Below, piece after piece: positions 45,925 through 55,121 of a stretch of 64,000 nt of DNA (its first letter is position 1; each line of letters starts with the position of its first letter). Position numbers and translations under genes: made by a program. The notes below the pieces were generated by a model, which was not told the DNA's origin, ran no database searches, and worked only from the letters and a program-made list of their open reading frames with translations. Source of the DNA: Streptococcus parasanguinis (GTDB taxonomy: Bacteria > Bacillota > Bacilli > Lactobacillales > Streptococcaceae). The stretch lies in the NCBI GenBank assembly GCA_905188195.1, contig CAJJKY010000003.1:1-64000 (forward strand), given 5' to 3'.

Positions 45925-46335
45925 CTAGATAATAATGCCTTCTAGATGATCCATTTCATGCTGACAGATCTGGGCTGGAAAACCTGACAATTGAATTGTT
46001 TTTGCTTTCCAATTCACATCTCGATAGGCCACTGAAATCTCCTCATAACGAGTGGTCGGCCGACTCCCTACCAAGGACAAGCATCCTTCCTCTGTTTGGT
46101 AAGGCTTTTTCTTTTCAAGGAGAACCGGATTAAACAGGACCAGATTTTCACTTCCCATTTGGATGATAATCGCCCGTTTTTTCACCCCGATCATATTAGC
46201 CGCTAAACCGACACACTCAAGGAGATGAGCATTTAAGGTGTCCTGCAAATCCAAAGCCAAGGTGCGATCCTCAGGTGTCGCTTCTTCTGACTTTTGACCC
46301 AAGAATAAGACATCTTTTACAATATTCTTTTTCAT
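45925..46335 (-). CDS. Peptide-deformylase-like protein, short form
   Basis: This protein of 136 residues has deformylase motif 2 EGCLS (metal Cys85) and motif 3 QHEMDHLEG (His126, Glu127, His130). Motif 1 is altered: CVGLAANM (41-48) instead of GxGLAAxQ, so the oxyanion-stabilising Gln is Met and the first Gly is Cys. It is shorter than the usual streptococcal deformylase of about 200 residues. It may be a secondary or low-activity deformylase. The ATG at 46335 is preferred; the longer frame is repeat sequence. Confidence 0.85.
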   Translation of the reverse strand: MKKNIVKDVLFLGQKSEEATPEDRTLALDLQDTLNAHLLECVGLAANMIGVKKRAIIIQMGSENLVLFNPVLLEKKKPYQTEEGCLSLVGSRPTTRYEEISVAYRDVNWKAKTIQLSGFPAQICQHEMDHLEGIII

Positions 46336-46370
46336 TCCTTCCTCACTTCTTGATAGATAGACGAAAGAAG

Positions 46371-46544
46371 AGAGTGGGACAGAAATCGGTAATTCGTTAG
46401 AATTCGATTTCGTCGTCCCACCTCCGCACAGTTGAGTAGGGCTGTAAAAGCTGATAAAATCAGCGTAGTAGAGCCCACTCAACCACTGCGTCTTGCTCGA
46501 CAATCCAAAAATAATTGAGAGGCTAGGACTTGTGTCCCAGCCTC
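46371..46544 (-). repeat. Three-hairpin intergenic repeat, copy 4 (inverted)
   Basis: The same unit as copies 2 and 3 in the opposite orientation, located between the scrK stop and the deformylase-like gene. Hairpin 1 here reads GGCTAGGAC/GTCCCAGCC. The inner stem of hairpin 2 carries one change. Confidence 0.92.
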
Positions 46545-46582
46545 CTCGCTCTTGTTTCTAACCTCTATGAGACAATTGCTGA

Positions 46583-47482
46583 CTATTTTTTAAGCTTCTC
46601 GCTCACTTCTTTTGCAAGAACAAAGTTCCCCAAGGTCGCTGAACCATTGCCAGCAACTGCAGGTGTCACAATATAATCTCTCACATCTGGTACAGGGAGG
46701 TAACCGTTCAATAATGCTGTAAATTTCGTCCGCACACGATCCAGCATATGTTGTTGAGCCATTACTCCTCCTCCAAAGACAATGATGTCTGGGCGGAAGG
46801 TAACTGTCGCATTCACTGCAGCTTGTGCGATGTAGTAGGCTTGAATATCCCAAACATTACTGTTGAGTTCGATATTTTCTCCACGAATACCTGTACGAGC
46901 CTCAAGACTCGGACCAGCCGCAAAACCTTCCAAACAGCCATTGTGGAAAGGACAAACACCCTTGAATTCTTTTTCCACATCCATTGGGTGTTGAGCCACA
47001 TAGTAGTGCCCCATTTCTGGGTGTCCAGCTCCCCCGATAAACTCGCCACGTTGGATGACACCAGCTCCGATTCCTGTTCCGATTGTATAGTAAACCAAGT
47101 TTTCGATATGACCACCCGCATTATTGCGTGCGACCACTTCTCCATAGGCAGAACTATTCACATCTGTCGTGAAATAGATAGGTACATTCAAGGCACGTCG
47201 GAAAGCCCCAACGATATCTACATTGGCCCAATTTGGTTTTGGAGTCGTTGTGATGAAACCATAAGTGTTTGAATTTGGATCGATATCAATTGGTCCAAAT
47301 GAACCAATCGCAAGCCCAACTAGATCCTCAAATTTTGAGAAAAATTCAATACACTTATCAATCGTCTCAATTGGCTTGGTTGTTGGAAATTGTACTTTTT
47401 CCACAACATTATAGTTTTCATCACCAACTGCACAAACAAATTTTGTACCGCCAGCTTCCAAACTTCCATATAATTTTGTCAT
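46583..47482 (-). CDS. scrK: Fructokinase (ROK family)
   Basis: This 299-residue ROK kinase has the ATP motif GSLEAGGTKFVCAVGD, VNSSAYGEVVARN, TIGTGIGAGVIQRGEF and the zinc-binding cluster HPEMGHYYVAQHPMDVEKEFKGVCPFHNGCLEGFAAGPS. It phosphorylates the fructose released from sucrose-6-phosphate by ScrB. It follows scrA in the same direction, but the strong terminator after scrA suggests its own promoter. Confidence 0.93.
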   Translation of the reverse strand: MTKLYGSLEAGGTKFVCAVGDENYNVVEKVQFPTTKPIETIDKCIEFFSKFEDLVGLAIGSFGPIDIDPNSNTYGFITTTPKPNWANVDIVGAFRRALNVPIYFTTDVNSSAYGEVVARNNAGGHIENLVYYTIGTGIGAGVIQRGEFIGGAGHPEMGHYYVAQHPMDVEKEFKGVCPFHNGCLEGFAAGPSLEARTGIRGENIELNSNVWDIQAYYIAQAAVNATVTFRPDIIVFGGGVMAQQHMLDRVRTKFTALLNGYLPVPDVRDYIVTPAVAGNGSATLGNFVLAKEVSEKLKK

Positions 47483-47594
47483 GTTGGCTCCTTTTTTATT
47501 ATGAAAAATATCCTGTATTTATTATAGCATATTTTGTAGTCAATCTTTTTCTCTTCTCTAAAGAAAAAACACACCTTTTTTGAGAAATAAAATT

Positions 47595-47624
47595 CAAGGA
47601 CTGGAGATGATAGACCAGTCCTTG
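47595..47624 (-). terminator. Terminator after scrA
   Basis: CAAGGACTGG (47595-47604) pairs with CCAGTCCTTG (47615-47624) as a 10-bp stem. On the minus strand a T-rich run follows. Confidence 0.8.
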
Positions 47625-47640
47625 AGAACTTATTTTTCGA

Positions 47641-49584
47641 TTAAGCTTTAACTTCGATGATTGCATCACCCTTCGCAACAGATCCAGTTGCAACAGGTGT
47701 GACAGAAGCAAAGTCAGCTGTGTTAGTGACGATCACCATAGTTGTGTCTTCAAGACCAGCTGCGGCAATTTTCGCTGCATCAAATGTACCAAGGACATCA
47801 CCAGCTTTAACTTTATCGCCTTGAGCTACTTTTTGATCAAATCCTTCACCGTTCATTGATACTGTATCAATCCCAACGTGGATCAAGATTTCAGCACCAT
47901 TAGCTGTTTTCAAACCGTAAGCGTGACCCGTTGCAAAAGCAATGGTTACTTCAGCATCCGCTGGTGCATAGACAACGCCTTCAGTTGGTTTGATGGCAAT
48001 TCCTTGTCCCATCGCACCACTTGAGAAGACAGGATCATTCACATCAGCAAGCGCTACTGTACTACCAACGATAGGAGTTACAATCACTTCATCTGCAAGT
48101 GTTGCTTCAACTTCTTCAGAAGCAGCTACTACTTCTTTGGCTTCTGCTTTTTCAGCAGTTTCTGCTGCTGCAACATTTCCTTCTGTAGCAAACACATCTG
48201 CTGCTTTTGTCTTACCGTAGAAGTAAGTCAATGCAAAGGCTACCGCAAAGGCAATCACTTCACACAAGAGGTAGAATGGGATGGATGTTGCATTGATTGA
48301 AAGGAATCCAAGGAAACCTGCTGATCCAAGTGAAACAGCAACTACTTGGAGAAGACCTGCAAAGAGGGCACCCACTGCTGAACCGATAAGGGCACAGAAG
48401 AATGGGAATTTGTATTTCAAGTTAACCCCGAAGAGGGCTGGTTCTGTGATACCAAGAAGGGCAGACACACCTGCAGAAGATGCAAGACCTTTGGTTTTTT
48501 CGCTTTTCGTCAAGAACAAGATGGCAAAAGTTGCAGCACCTTGCGCTACGTTGGCCATTGATGCGACAACGAAGATGAAATCTCCATGACCCGCACCTTT
48601 TTGCCAGGCTGAAAGCAATTGTGTTTCGATAGCTGGGAATGATTGGTGAAGACCTGTCATAACGATCAATGAGTAAGTTCCACCAAAGACTGTCATACCG
48701 ATAAAGCTTGTTGTGTTATACAACCATACAATAGCATCTGTGATTCCGTTTGATACCAAAAGCATCACTGGACCAACCACTGTAAAGGTAAGGAAACCAG
48801 TAATCATCACAGAAAGCAATGGAGTAAAGGTAAAGTCAACAGCTGATGGCAATTTCTTGTGGAAGAATTTTTCCAAATGCGCCAAGATCCAGATCGCTGC
48901 TAAGACAGGAATAACTTGGTAAGCATAGTTTGTTTGTGCTACATTGTAACCAAAGATATCCCAGAATTTAGTAGCCCCACCAAGATCTGGTGTGGTCATG
49001 ATCATACCGATCGCAGCACCCAAGAAGATGTTTGCTCCAAAACGTTTGGCTGCAGAAATACCAACCAAAATTGGCAAGAACATAAATGGTGCAGCTGACA
49101 TCAATTGGATCATAGCTGAAAGACCCTTGATAGCTGGGTACATTTCTTCCAATGATTTAGGTCCAAACAAACCAGCTGAAGTCAAGAAGTTCCGAAGGGC
49201 CATCAAGAGACCACCTGCAACCAAGGCAGGAATGATTGGAACGAAGATATCAGACAAGAGTTTGATCAAAGCCATCAATGGGTTGAATTTCTTATCTTTT
49301 GCAGCGATTTGTTTCAAATCGTCTGTTGATACTTCTTTCAAACCAGTCGCTTTGATTAATTCTTCATAAACAAAGTTTACATCTCCAGGTCCGATGATCA
49401 CTTGGTATTGACCATCTGATTTGAATGTTCCTTTGACATCTGCATTGTTATCAAGTGCAGCTTGATCAACTTTGCTATCGTCTTTCAATACCAAACGTAG
49501 ACGTGTCGCACAGTGTGCTGCCGCAACAAGGTTATCTTTACCGACTGCTTCGATAACCTCTTTGGCTACTTTATTGTAATCCAT
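47641..49584 (-). CDS. scrA: Sucrose PTS transporter, EIIBCA
   Basis: This 647-residue fusion has an N-terminal EIIB domain with the phosphocysteine in [12 protein letters not shown] (about residue 26), a ten-helix EIIC domain, and a C-terminal EIIA domain of the glucose type with phospho-His in [18 protein letters not shown]. An Ala/Glu-rich linker ([19 protein letters not shown]) joins C and A. It imports sucrose as sucrose-6-phosphate. It is divergent from scrB, with operators in between. Confidence 0.95.
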   Translation of the reverse strand: MDYNKVAKEVIEAVGKDNLVAAAHCATRLRLVLKDDSKVDQAALDNNADVKGTFKSDGQYQVIIGPGDVNFVYEELIKATGLKEVSTDDLKQIAAKDKKFNPLMALIKLLSDIFVPIIPALVAGGLLMALRNFLTSAGLFGPKSLEEMYPAIKGLSAMIQLMSAAPFMFLPILVGISAAKRFGANIFLGAAIGMIMTTPDLGGATKFWDIFGYNVAQTNYAYQVIPVLAAIWILAHLEKFFHKKLPSAVDFTFTPLLSVMITGFLTFTVVGPVMLLVSNGITDAIVWLYNTTSFIGMTVFGGTYSLIVMTGLHQSFPAIETQLLSAWQKGAGHGDFIFVVASMANVAQGAATFAILFLTKSEKTKGLASSAGVSALLGITEPALFGVNLKYKFPFFCALIGSAVGALFAGLLQVVAVSLGSAGFLGFLSINATSIPFYLLCEVIAFAVAFALTYFYGKTKAADVFATEGNVAAAETAEKAEAKEVVAASEEVEATLADEVIVTPIVGSTVALADVNDPVFSSGAMGQGIAIKPTEGVVYAPADAEVTIAFATGHAYGLKTANGAEILIHVGIDTVSMNGEGFDQKVAQGDKVKAGDVLGTFDAAKIAAAGLEDTTMVIVTNTADFASVTPVATGSVAKGDAIIEVKA

Positions 49585-49609
49585 AAAGTAAATCTCCTTA
49601 TTTTTTGTA

Positions 49610-49630
49610 ATGTAAACGGTTAAATCGTTT
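49610..49630. promoter_or_regulatory. cre-like and LacI-type site in the scrA leader
   Basis: ATGTAAACGGTTAAA (49610-49624) matches the cre consensus at 14 of 15 positions. The overlapping AAACG-N7-CGTTT (49614-49630) is also a LacI-family dyad. It lies just downstream of the predicted scrA start site, where a bound protein would act as a roadblock. Confidence 0.65.
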
Positions 49631-49641
49631 CTACGTTTTTA

Positions 49642-49669
49642 ATTGTACCACGTATTGAAAATATGTCAA
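49642..49669 (-). promoter_or_regulatory. scrA promoter
   Basis: On the minus strand: -35 TTGACA (49664-49669), 16-bp spacer, -10 TACAAT (49642-49647). The ScrR-type operator at 49665-49678 covers the -35. Confidence 0.75.
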
Positions 49670-49678
49670 GCGTTTTAC
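49665..49678. promoter_or_regulatory. ScrR operator at scrA
   Basis: GTCAAGCGTTTTAC shares 13 of 14 bases with the operator at 49860-49873 and is an imperfect LacI-type palindrome centred on CG. Confidence 0.75.
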
Positions 49679-49859
49679 AGGTTTTTTTTGAAACTTTTTT
49701 GGACTTTTTGACACCTTTTGACAGCATGAAATTATTTTCATTTTAAAACAGGCCTATAATTTGCTTTTTAGCGCTTTGATGCAGTCTTTTGTTTTCATTT
49801 TCTTTCATTTTTTCATGGATTTTCAACTTCTCCTCTTTTCTTCGAGCCGCAAAATAGAT

Positions 49860-49873
49860 GTCAAGCGTTTGAC
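49860..49873. promoter_or_regulatory. ScrR operator at scrB
   Basis: GTCAAGCGTTTGAC is a palindrome with only its central-flanking base pair mismatched. It lies about 70 bp upstream of the expected scrB start site. Confidence 0.78.
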
Positions 49874-49901
49874 CTTTTTTGCCATTTTTTTCATTTATCG
49901 C

Positions 49902-49930
49902 TTGCATTTTTAATAGGAAATCGGTACTAT
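49902..49930 (+). promoter_or_regulatory. scrB promoter
   Basis: -35 TTGCAT (49902-49907), 17-bp spacer, -10 TACTAT (49925-49930). The scrB start is 30 bp downstream with GGAGGA before it. Confidence 0.65.
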
Positions 49931-49959
49931 GGAAGTAAGAAAAAATTCGGAGGACTAAA

Positions 49960-51414
49960 ATGGAATGGACAACTGAACGTCGTTACCGACGTTACGAAGA
50001 CTGGACAACAGAGGAAAAGCAAGCGATCCAAGAAAACATGGCGAAATCTCCTTGGCATACACACTATCATGTTGAGCCAAAGGCTGGTCTCTTAAATGAT
50101 CCTAACGGTTTTTCCTACTTTGATGGAAAATGGATCTTGTTTTACCAAAATTTTCCATTTGGTGCAGCCCATGGGTTAAAATCATGGGTACAAACAGAAA
50201 GTGAAGACTTGGTTCATTTCAAAGAAACTGGTGTAACGCTTCTTCCAGACACAGATCTGGATAGCCATGGAGCTTATTCCGGATCAGCCATGCAATTTGG
50301 TGACAAACTATTCTTATTCTACACTGGAAATGTTCGTGATGCTGAATGGGTCCGTCATCCCTACCAAGTCGGTGCTTTGATGGACAAAGACGGAAAGATT
50401 GAAAAAATTGACAAAATCTTGATTGATCAACCGGCTGACTCTACGGGTCACTTCCGTGACCCACAGATTTTTAACTTTAAGGGGCAACACTACACTATCG
50501 TCGGTGGTCAAGACCTTGAGAAGAAAGGATTCATCCGTCTCTATAAGGCTGTAGATAACGACTATACCAACTGGGTTGCAGTCGGTGACTTGGATTTTGC
50601 AAACGATCGGACAGCTTATATGATGGAATGTCCCAACCTAGTCTTTGTTGGAGATCAACCCGTTCTCCTCTACTGTCCTCAAGGCTTAGATAAATCCGTT
50701 CTCGATTATGACAATATCTATCCAAATATGTACAAGATCGGGGCAAGCTTTGACCCAGAAAAGGCCAAAATGGTGGATGTATCTGAATTGCATAATCTCG
50801 ACTATGGTTTTGAAGCCTATGCAACTCAAGGATTCAATGCCCCCGATGGACGTGCCTATACTGTCAGCTGGCTAGGTCTTCCTGATGTTTCTTATCCAAC
50901 AGATTCCTATGACTACCAAGGAGCTCTCTCACTGGTCAAAGAATTAACCATCAAAGATGGCAAGCTCTACCAATACCCAGTTGAAGCGATCAAGGACTTG
51001 CGCGCTGAGAGTGAGGATTTTGCCAACAAGGCTCAAACCAAGAACTGCTATGAATTGGAATTGCAGTTTGAAAAAGATAGCCAAAACGAAATCGTCCTCT
51101 TTGCAGATGCAGAAGGAAAGGGCTTAGTTCTCTCATTCGATCTCTCTAAGGGATTGGTCACAGTGGATCGTAGCCAGGCTGGTGAGCAATATGCCCAAGA
51201 ATTCGGTACGAGCCGTAGCTGCCCAATCGCTAACCAAGCGACAACTGCTAATATTTTCATTGACAATTCGATTTTTGAAATCTTTATTAATAAAGGAGAA
51301 AAAGTATTTTCTGGTCGGGTCTACCCACATGCAGATCAAAATGGAATCTTGATCAAGTCTGGAACCCCTACTGGAACCTACTACGAACTTGATTATGGTC
51401 GCAAAGCTAACTGA
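49960..51414 (+). CDS. scrB: Sucrose-6-phosphate hydrolase (GH32)
   Basis: This 484-residue enzyme has GH32 motifs LLNDPNGFSYFDGKW (nucleophile Asp), FRDPQIF and the acid/base Glu in YMMECPNLV, followed by a C-terminal beta-sandwich. It splits sucrose-6-phosphate to glucose-6-phosphate and fructose. It overlaps scrR by 20 bp, so the repressor is made with the enzyme. Confidence 0.96.
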   Translation: MEWTTERRYRRYEDWTTEEKQAIQENMAKSPWHTHYHVEPKAGLLNDPNGFSYFDGKWILFYQNFPFGAAHGLKSWVQTESEDLVHFKETGVTLLPDTDLDSHGAYSGSAMQFGDKLFLFYTGNVRDAEWVRHPYQVGALMDKDGKIEKIDKILIDQPADSTGHFRDPQIFNFKGQHYTIVGGQDLEKKGFIRLYKAVDNDYTNWVAVGDLDFANDRTAYMMECPNLVFVGDQPVLLYCPQGLDKSVLDYDNIYPNMYKIGASFDPEKAKMVDVSELHNLDYGFEAYATQGFNAPDGRAYTVSWLGLPDVSYPTDSYDYQGALSLVKELTIKDGKLYQYPVEAIKDLRAESEDFANKAQTKNCYELELQFEKDSQNEIVLFADAEGKGLVLSFDLSKGLVTVDRSQAGEQYAQEFGTSRSCPIANQATTANIFIDNSIFEIFINKGEKVFSGRVYPHADQNGILIKSGTPTGTYYELDYGRKAN

Positions 51415-52360
51415 TGTCGCCAAACTCGCCGGTGTCAGCCCTACTACTGTCTCACGGGTCATCAATAAAAAAGGATACCTGTCTGAAAAAACGATCCAAA
51501 AAGTCCAAGAAGCCATGCGAGAATTGGGCTATAAACCTAACAATGTTGCTCGTAGCCTCCAAGGAAAATCAGCCAAGTTAGTCGGCTTGATCTTTCCCAA
51601 CATCAGCAATGTTTTCTATGCTGAATTAATCGACAAACTAGAGCACCAACTCTTCAAACACGGCTATAAAACCATCATCTGCAACAGTGAGCACGACTCC
51701 GAGAAAGAGCGCGAATATATTGAGATGTTGGAGGCTAACCAGGTAGATGGCATCATTTCAGGAAGTCATAATTTGGGCATTGAAGATTACAACCGGGTAA
51801 CTGCTCCTATCATTGCTTTTGACCGCAACCTCTCCCCAGAAATTCCGGTTGTTTCTTCAGACAACTACGCTGGCGGGGTGCTTGCAGCAGAAACTTTAGT
51901 AAAAACCGGAGCCCGAAAGATTATCATGATCACAGGTAATGACAACTCCAACTCCCCAACAGGCTTGCGTCATGCGGGGTTTGCATCGGTTCTGCCTGAG
52001 TCCATGATCATTAATGTTTCCAGTGATTTCTCCCCTATTCGCAAAGAAATGGAAATCAAACAGATTTTAACCCACCATAAACCAGATGCTATTTTTGCAT
52101 CCGATGATTTGACGGCGATCTTGATCATGAAAGTCGCTAGAGAATTAGATATTCAGATTCCTCAGGATTTGAAGGTGATTGGTTATGATGGAACCCAGTT
52201 CATCGAGACCTATACCCCTGAACTGACAACCATCCAACAACCCCTCAAAGACATTGCTATCCTCATGGTGGATCTTTTGCTCCAAAAGATCGAAGGAAAA
52301 AAAGTAGCAACTACCGGTTATTTCTTGCCCGTTAGTCTCCACTCTGGAAAAAGTGTCTAA
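51395..52360 (+). CDS. scrR: Sucrose operon repressor (LacI family)
   Basis: This protein of 321 residues has an N-terminal LacI helix-turn-helix (VAKLTDVAKLAGVSPTTVSRVINKKGYLSEKTIQKV) with the hinge RSLQGKSAKLVG, then a periplasmic-binding-like effector domain. It represses scrA and scrB from the operators between them, with fructose or sucrose-6-phosphate as probable inducer. The ATG at 51395 is chosen; an ATG two codons earlier is possible. Both starts lie inside scrB. Confidence 0.94.
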   Translation: MVAKLTDVAKLAGVSPTTVSRVINKKGYLSEKTIQKVQEAMRELGYKPNNVARSLQGKSAKLVGLIFPNISNVFYAELIDKLEHQLFKHGYKTIICNSEHDSEKEREYIEMLEANQVDGIISGSHNLGIEDYNRVTAPIIAFDRNLSPEIPVVSSDNYAGGVLAAETLVKTGARKIIMITGNDNSNSPTGLRHAGFASVLPESMIINVSSDFSPIRKEMEIKQILTHHKPDAIFASDDLTAILIMKVARELDIQIPQDLKVIGYDGTQFIETYTPELTTIQQPLKDIAILMVDLLLQKIEGKKVATTGYFLPVSLHSGKSV

Positions 52361-52364
52361 AAGC

Positions 52365-52400
52365 AATATCCCCTCAGTAGAAACTGTGGGGATATTTTTT
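52365..52400 (+). terminator. Terminator of scrB-scrR
   Basis: AATATCCCC and GGGGATATT arms with an inner AGT/ACT pair are followed by TTTTT. Confidence 0.88.
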
Positions 52401-52407
52401 ACCAAAA

Positions 52408-52428
52408 AAAGAGCCAGTAGGCTCTTTT
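52408..52428 (-). terminator. Terminator of efp-asp23-nusB
   Basis: AAGAGCC/GGCTCTT with a four-base AGTA loop. On the minus strand it runs into TTTTTTGG. Confidence 0.8.
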
Positions 52429-52430
52429 AC

Positions 52431-52862
52431 TTATTCTTCTGTCACAAATTGACTGAGGACACCGTTGACAAATCGTGAAGAGGTTTCATCTGAAAAGGCC
52501 TTGGCCAATTCCACCGCTTCATTGACTGCGACGATCTGTGGTGTATCAAACTCTGTCATTTCATAAATTCCCAGACGAAGGATGTTTTTCTCTACCAAGG
52601 TCAAGCGCTCAACAGTCCAGCCGGTTTTCAAATGTTGACCGATTTGTTGGTCTAGTTGATCTTTTGACTGATAGACACCCGTCACGAGATTCATGAGAAA
52701 GGCAGGAAGATCGACTTCTTTGTCTTCTGCTAGGTCCTTGTCATGTAGATAAGCAAAGCGACAAGCTTCAACAATGTCTCCATCATATTCCAAGGCCATC
52801 AAGGCTTGGAAGGCGCGCTCCCGCAAATCTCGACGTGATTCTAATAAAATTTCATCAGTCAT
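52431..52862 (-). CDS. nusB: Transcription antitermination factor NusB
   Basis: This protein of 143 residues has the NusB all-helical fold with RERAFQALMALEYDGD at the N-terminus and VNEAVELAKAFSDETSSRFVNGVLSQF at the C-terminus. It binds boxA RNA with S10 to prevent termination in rRNA operons. The ATG at 52862 is chosen, inside the end of the Asp23 gene (8-bp overlap). Confidence 0.94.
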   Translation of the reverse strand: MTDEILLESRRDLRERAFQALMALEYDGDIVEACRFAYLHDKDLAEDKEVDLPAFLMNLVTGVYQSKDQLDQQIGQHLKTGWTVERLTLVEKNILRLGIYEMTEFDTPQIVAVNEAVELAKAFSDETSSRFVNGVLSQFVTEE

Positions 52863-53244
52863 TGAGGAAGTCCTCATTAAACAAGTCTTTCAAGTCTGGT
52901 TTTGGAGATTTTTCCGTTGCGATACCAACAACGTGAATGTTGACAGCATCCAAGGTTACATCTGCCATATCATAAACTGCTGACTTGACCGCTTTTTGAA
53001 TGGCTACAGCGACAGATGGTACAGCCACTCCATATTCTAAATAGAGATAGATGTCTACTGAAACTTGACCATCTTCTTCCGTATGAAGGTAGACGCCACG
53101 TCCAAGGGAGCGTTTGGATAAGCTATCAGAAACACTCTTGTTTTCAAGCGAATAGACACCCTCTACTTTTGCTGTTGCAATCGCAATAATTTTTTCTAAT
53201 ACACGTGGTGCAATAACGATGTCACCAAATTGTTCAGTTGCCAT
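52855..53244 (-). CDS. Asp23/Gls24 family envelope stress protein
   Basis: This 129-residue protein has the family core GDIVIAPRVLEKIIAIATAKVEGVYSL, then LGRGVYLHTEEDGQVSVDIYLYLEYGVAVPSVAVAIQKAVKSAVYDM. Members are membrane-associated or cytoplasmic stress proteins of unclear mechanism. It is encoded between efp (36-bp gap) and nusB, a conserved streptococcal order. Confidence 0.9.
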   Translation of the reverse strand: MATEQFGDIVIAPRVLEKIIAIATAKVEGVYSLENKSVSDSLSKRSLGRGVYLHTEEDGQVSVDIYLYLEYGVAVPSVAVAIQKAVKSAVYDMADVTLDAVNIHVVGIATEKSPKPDLKDLFNEDFLND

Positions 53245-53280
53245 AGAAGTTCCTTTCTATTTGACACCCTGAGATGTCTC

Positions 53281-53841
53281 TTATGCACGAGAAACGTAAG
53301 TTCCTTCAGTAGTGTTAATGACCAATTTTTGTCCAGCTTCGATGAAGTCAGGAACGTTTACGACCAAACCAGTTTCCATTGTAGCAGGTTTACCAGAACC
53401 AGTCACTGTAGCACCTTTGATAGATGGTTGAGTTTCTGCAACAGTCAATTCAACCGTTGTAGGAACTGTTACACCGATGACTTCGCTTCCGTAGAATTGA
53501 ATTTTTACTTCTGAGTTTTCAAGGATGTAAAGCAATTCTTGTTCTACGTTCACAACTGGAATTTCATATTGGTCATATGTTTCAGTGTTCATGAAGTAGG
53601 CTGTATCATCCATTTTGTACAAGTATTGAGCTGGAACAGTTTCGATAATCGCTTGTTCAAATTTTTCTTCTGGACGGTAGCTAGTATCAAATGTTGAACC
53701 AGTACGGACATCACGCAATTTCATACGCATGATAGTGTTTCCTTTACCTGGTTTGTGGTGGCTAGCTTCCAAAACGCGGATCAATTTTCCGTCAGCTGTT
53801 TCAAAAGTCATACCAGCTTTCAATTTACTTGCTTCGATCAT
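53281..53841 (-). CDS. efp: Elongation factor P
   Basis: This 186-residue protein has three beta domains. The modified-residue loop is [16 protein letters not shown], with Lys at the tip (KPGKGN). It ends with [19 protein letters not shown] relieves ribosome stalling at polyproline. Promoter: TTGAGA (53902-53907), 17-bp spacer, TACAAT (53879-53884). Confidence 0.97.
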   Translation of the reverse strand: MIEASKLKAGMTFETADGKLIRVLEASHHKPGKGNTIMRMKLRDVRTGSTFDTSYRPEEKFEQAIIETVPAQYLYKMDDTAYFMNTETYDQYEIPVVNVEQELLYILENSEVKIQFYGSEVIGVTVPTTVELTVAETQPSIKGATVTGSGKPATMETGLVVNVPDFIEAGQKLVINTTEGTYVSRA

Positions 53842-54006
53842 GTTTTATTACCTCTTTTTTAAAAATAGATTACTCTTTATTGTAACACACTATTTGATTT
53901 TTCTCAAACAGCAATTTTCTCTTTTTAGGAAGGCTAGAAGGCAGAGAGAGATTGCAGGAACGAGTCCTTAGAATCTCTATATCTCCAACTCCATCTTCAC
54001 TATTCC

Positions 54007-55113
54007 TTATTGGTCCACAGGCACAATGTTGCCATCAGCATCTTTGGTGACATGGACATATTTTCCATCTACTTCAATGTAGAAGGTATGTGGCTTGTCT
54101 TGCGCTGGAGAGGCTTGTTTTTGAAGGTCATTGCCAAGGGCTTGACCCAAGTTCATCCCCATAATCATGTTCATGCCATTGCCACCTTCATTTTTAGCAG
54201 CTGCGACCAAGGCCTCATTGCGAGCACGACGCTCTTCGATTTCAATAGTATTGTACTTCATCGCTGCCAATTCACTGTCCAGTTTATTGACCTTGGCCAT
54301 ACTGTCTGCATCGTAGCTCAAATCTTCGATGAGGACATTGGTTAATTCGATACCATATAATTCTGTCCAAGTTTTGTTGACTTCGCGTTTTGCAACTTCA
54401 TTGAAGACGTCTTGGTCCGCATTGATATTGTAAATGTCCGCCTTATTTTCAGCCGTATATTTTGAAATAGCCACTGCAATTTTTGGTGCTAGATTTTGGC
54501 GCAAGGTGCCCTGAGCCACATCTTCCAAGGTAAATGGCTTATCTGCAGTGATTTGACGACTGACTGCACTGATGTAAAAGAGTACTGGATCTGCTACCTT
54601 AACGTCATAAAGACCATAAAAACGAATGCTAAGAAGTTGTTGGTAACGGTCGCTAAAGTACTCGACTGGATTTTGAGTGCCAAATTTATTTCCTGTAAAA
54701 GGTTGCATCCGCACAAAAATAATTTCTTGTTGGGTGACCACTTGGCCTCCAAATGAGAAACGATTCTTGAACTGATCCCACGTTCCTTTCACACCACCCT
54801 TTTCAAACAACCAGGCATTTTCACCGGCTTGCCATTCGTGGCTCCCTGCTTCTAGAAGGTCTCCTAGAAACGTTCCATTATTGACCAAGAGAGCAACATA
54901 GCCTTGGGGAACAATGACAACAGAGCCATCTGTCAATAGACCTGTATTTTGGTTGCTCTGACGAGAGCGCCCATCTGGATCTTTGGTCAAGAGCTGTCCC
55001 TTAATGGCCAAAGCTGTTGCTGGAACAGCTTCTGGCAAGGTAATGGCTTCCTTAAATTTACTATCTTGAAAACTTGAAATGCCCGCTGAAAGGGCTGCTT
55101 TAATAAATCCCAT
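54007..55113 (-). CDS. SPFH/Band 7-like protein (YdjI type)
   Basis: This 368-residue protein has an SPFH-type core (VVIVPQGYVALLVNNGTFLGDLLEAGSHEW, RFYGLYDVKVADP, ELYGIELTNVLIEDLSYDADSM) and a C-terminal low-complexity linker (NEGGNGMNMIMGMNLGQALGN) that ends in a small domain with TFYIEVDGKYVHVTKD. It lacks a membrane anchor at the N-terminus. It resembles Bacillus YdjI. It follows the zinc-ribbon membrane protein gene after 8 bp, so the pair probably acts together at the membrane. Confidence 0.8.
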   Translation of the reverse strand: MGFIKAALSAGISSFQDSKFKEAITLPEAVPATALAIKGQLLTKDPDGRSRQSNQNTGLLTDGSVVIVPQGYVALLVNNGTFLGDLLEAGSHEWQAGENAWLFEKGGVKGTWDQFKNRFSFGGQVVTQQEIIFVRMQPFTGNKFGTQNPVEYFSDRYQQLLSIRFYGLYDVKVADPVLFYISAVSRQITADKPFTLEDVAQGTLRQNLAPKIAVAISKYTAENKADIYNINADQDVFNEVAKREVNKTWTELYGIELTNVLIEDLSYDADSMAKVNKLDSELAAMKYNTIEIEERRARNEALVAAAKNEGGNGMNMIMGMNLGQALGNDLQKQASPAQDKPHTFYIEVDGKYVHVTKDADGNIVPVDQ

Positions 55114-55121
55114 ACATTCTC

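Noticed and set aside
46336..46503. N-terminal extension of the deformylase-like protein
   Set aside because: The extra 56 residues are encoded by the three-hairpin repeat, start at a TTG, and recur as a peptide at the copy near 41616. The ATG at 46335 gives a normal deformylase N-terminus.
49585..49959. Undetected gene between scrA and scrB
   Set aside because: The 375 bp are T-rich, hold promoters and operators, and have no open frame with a ribosome-binding site.
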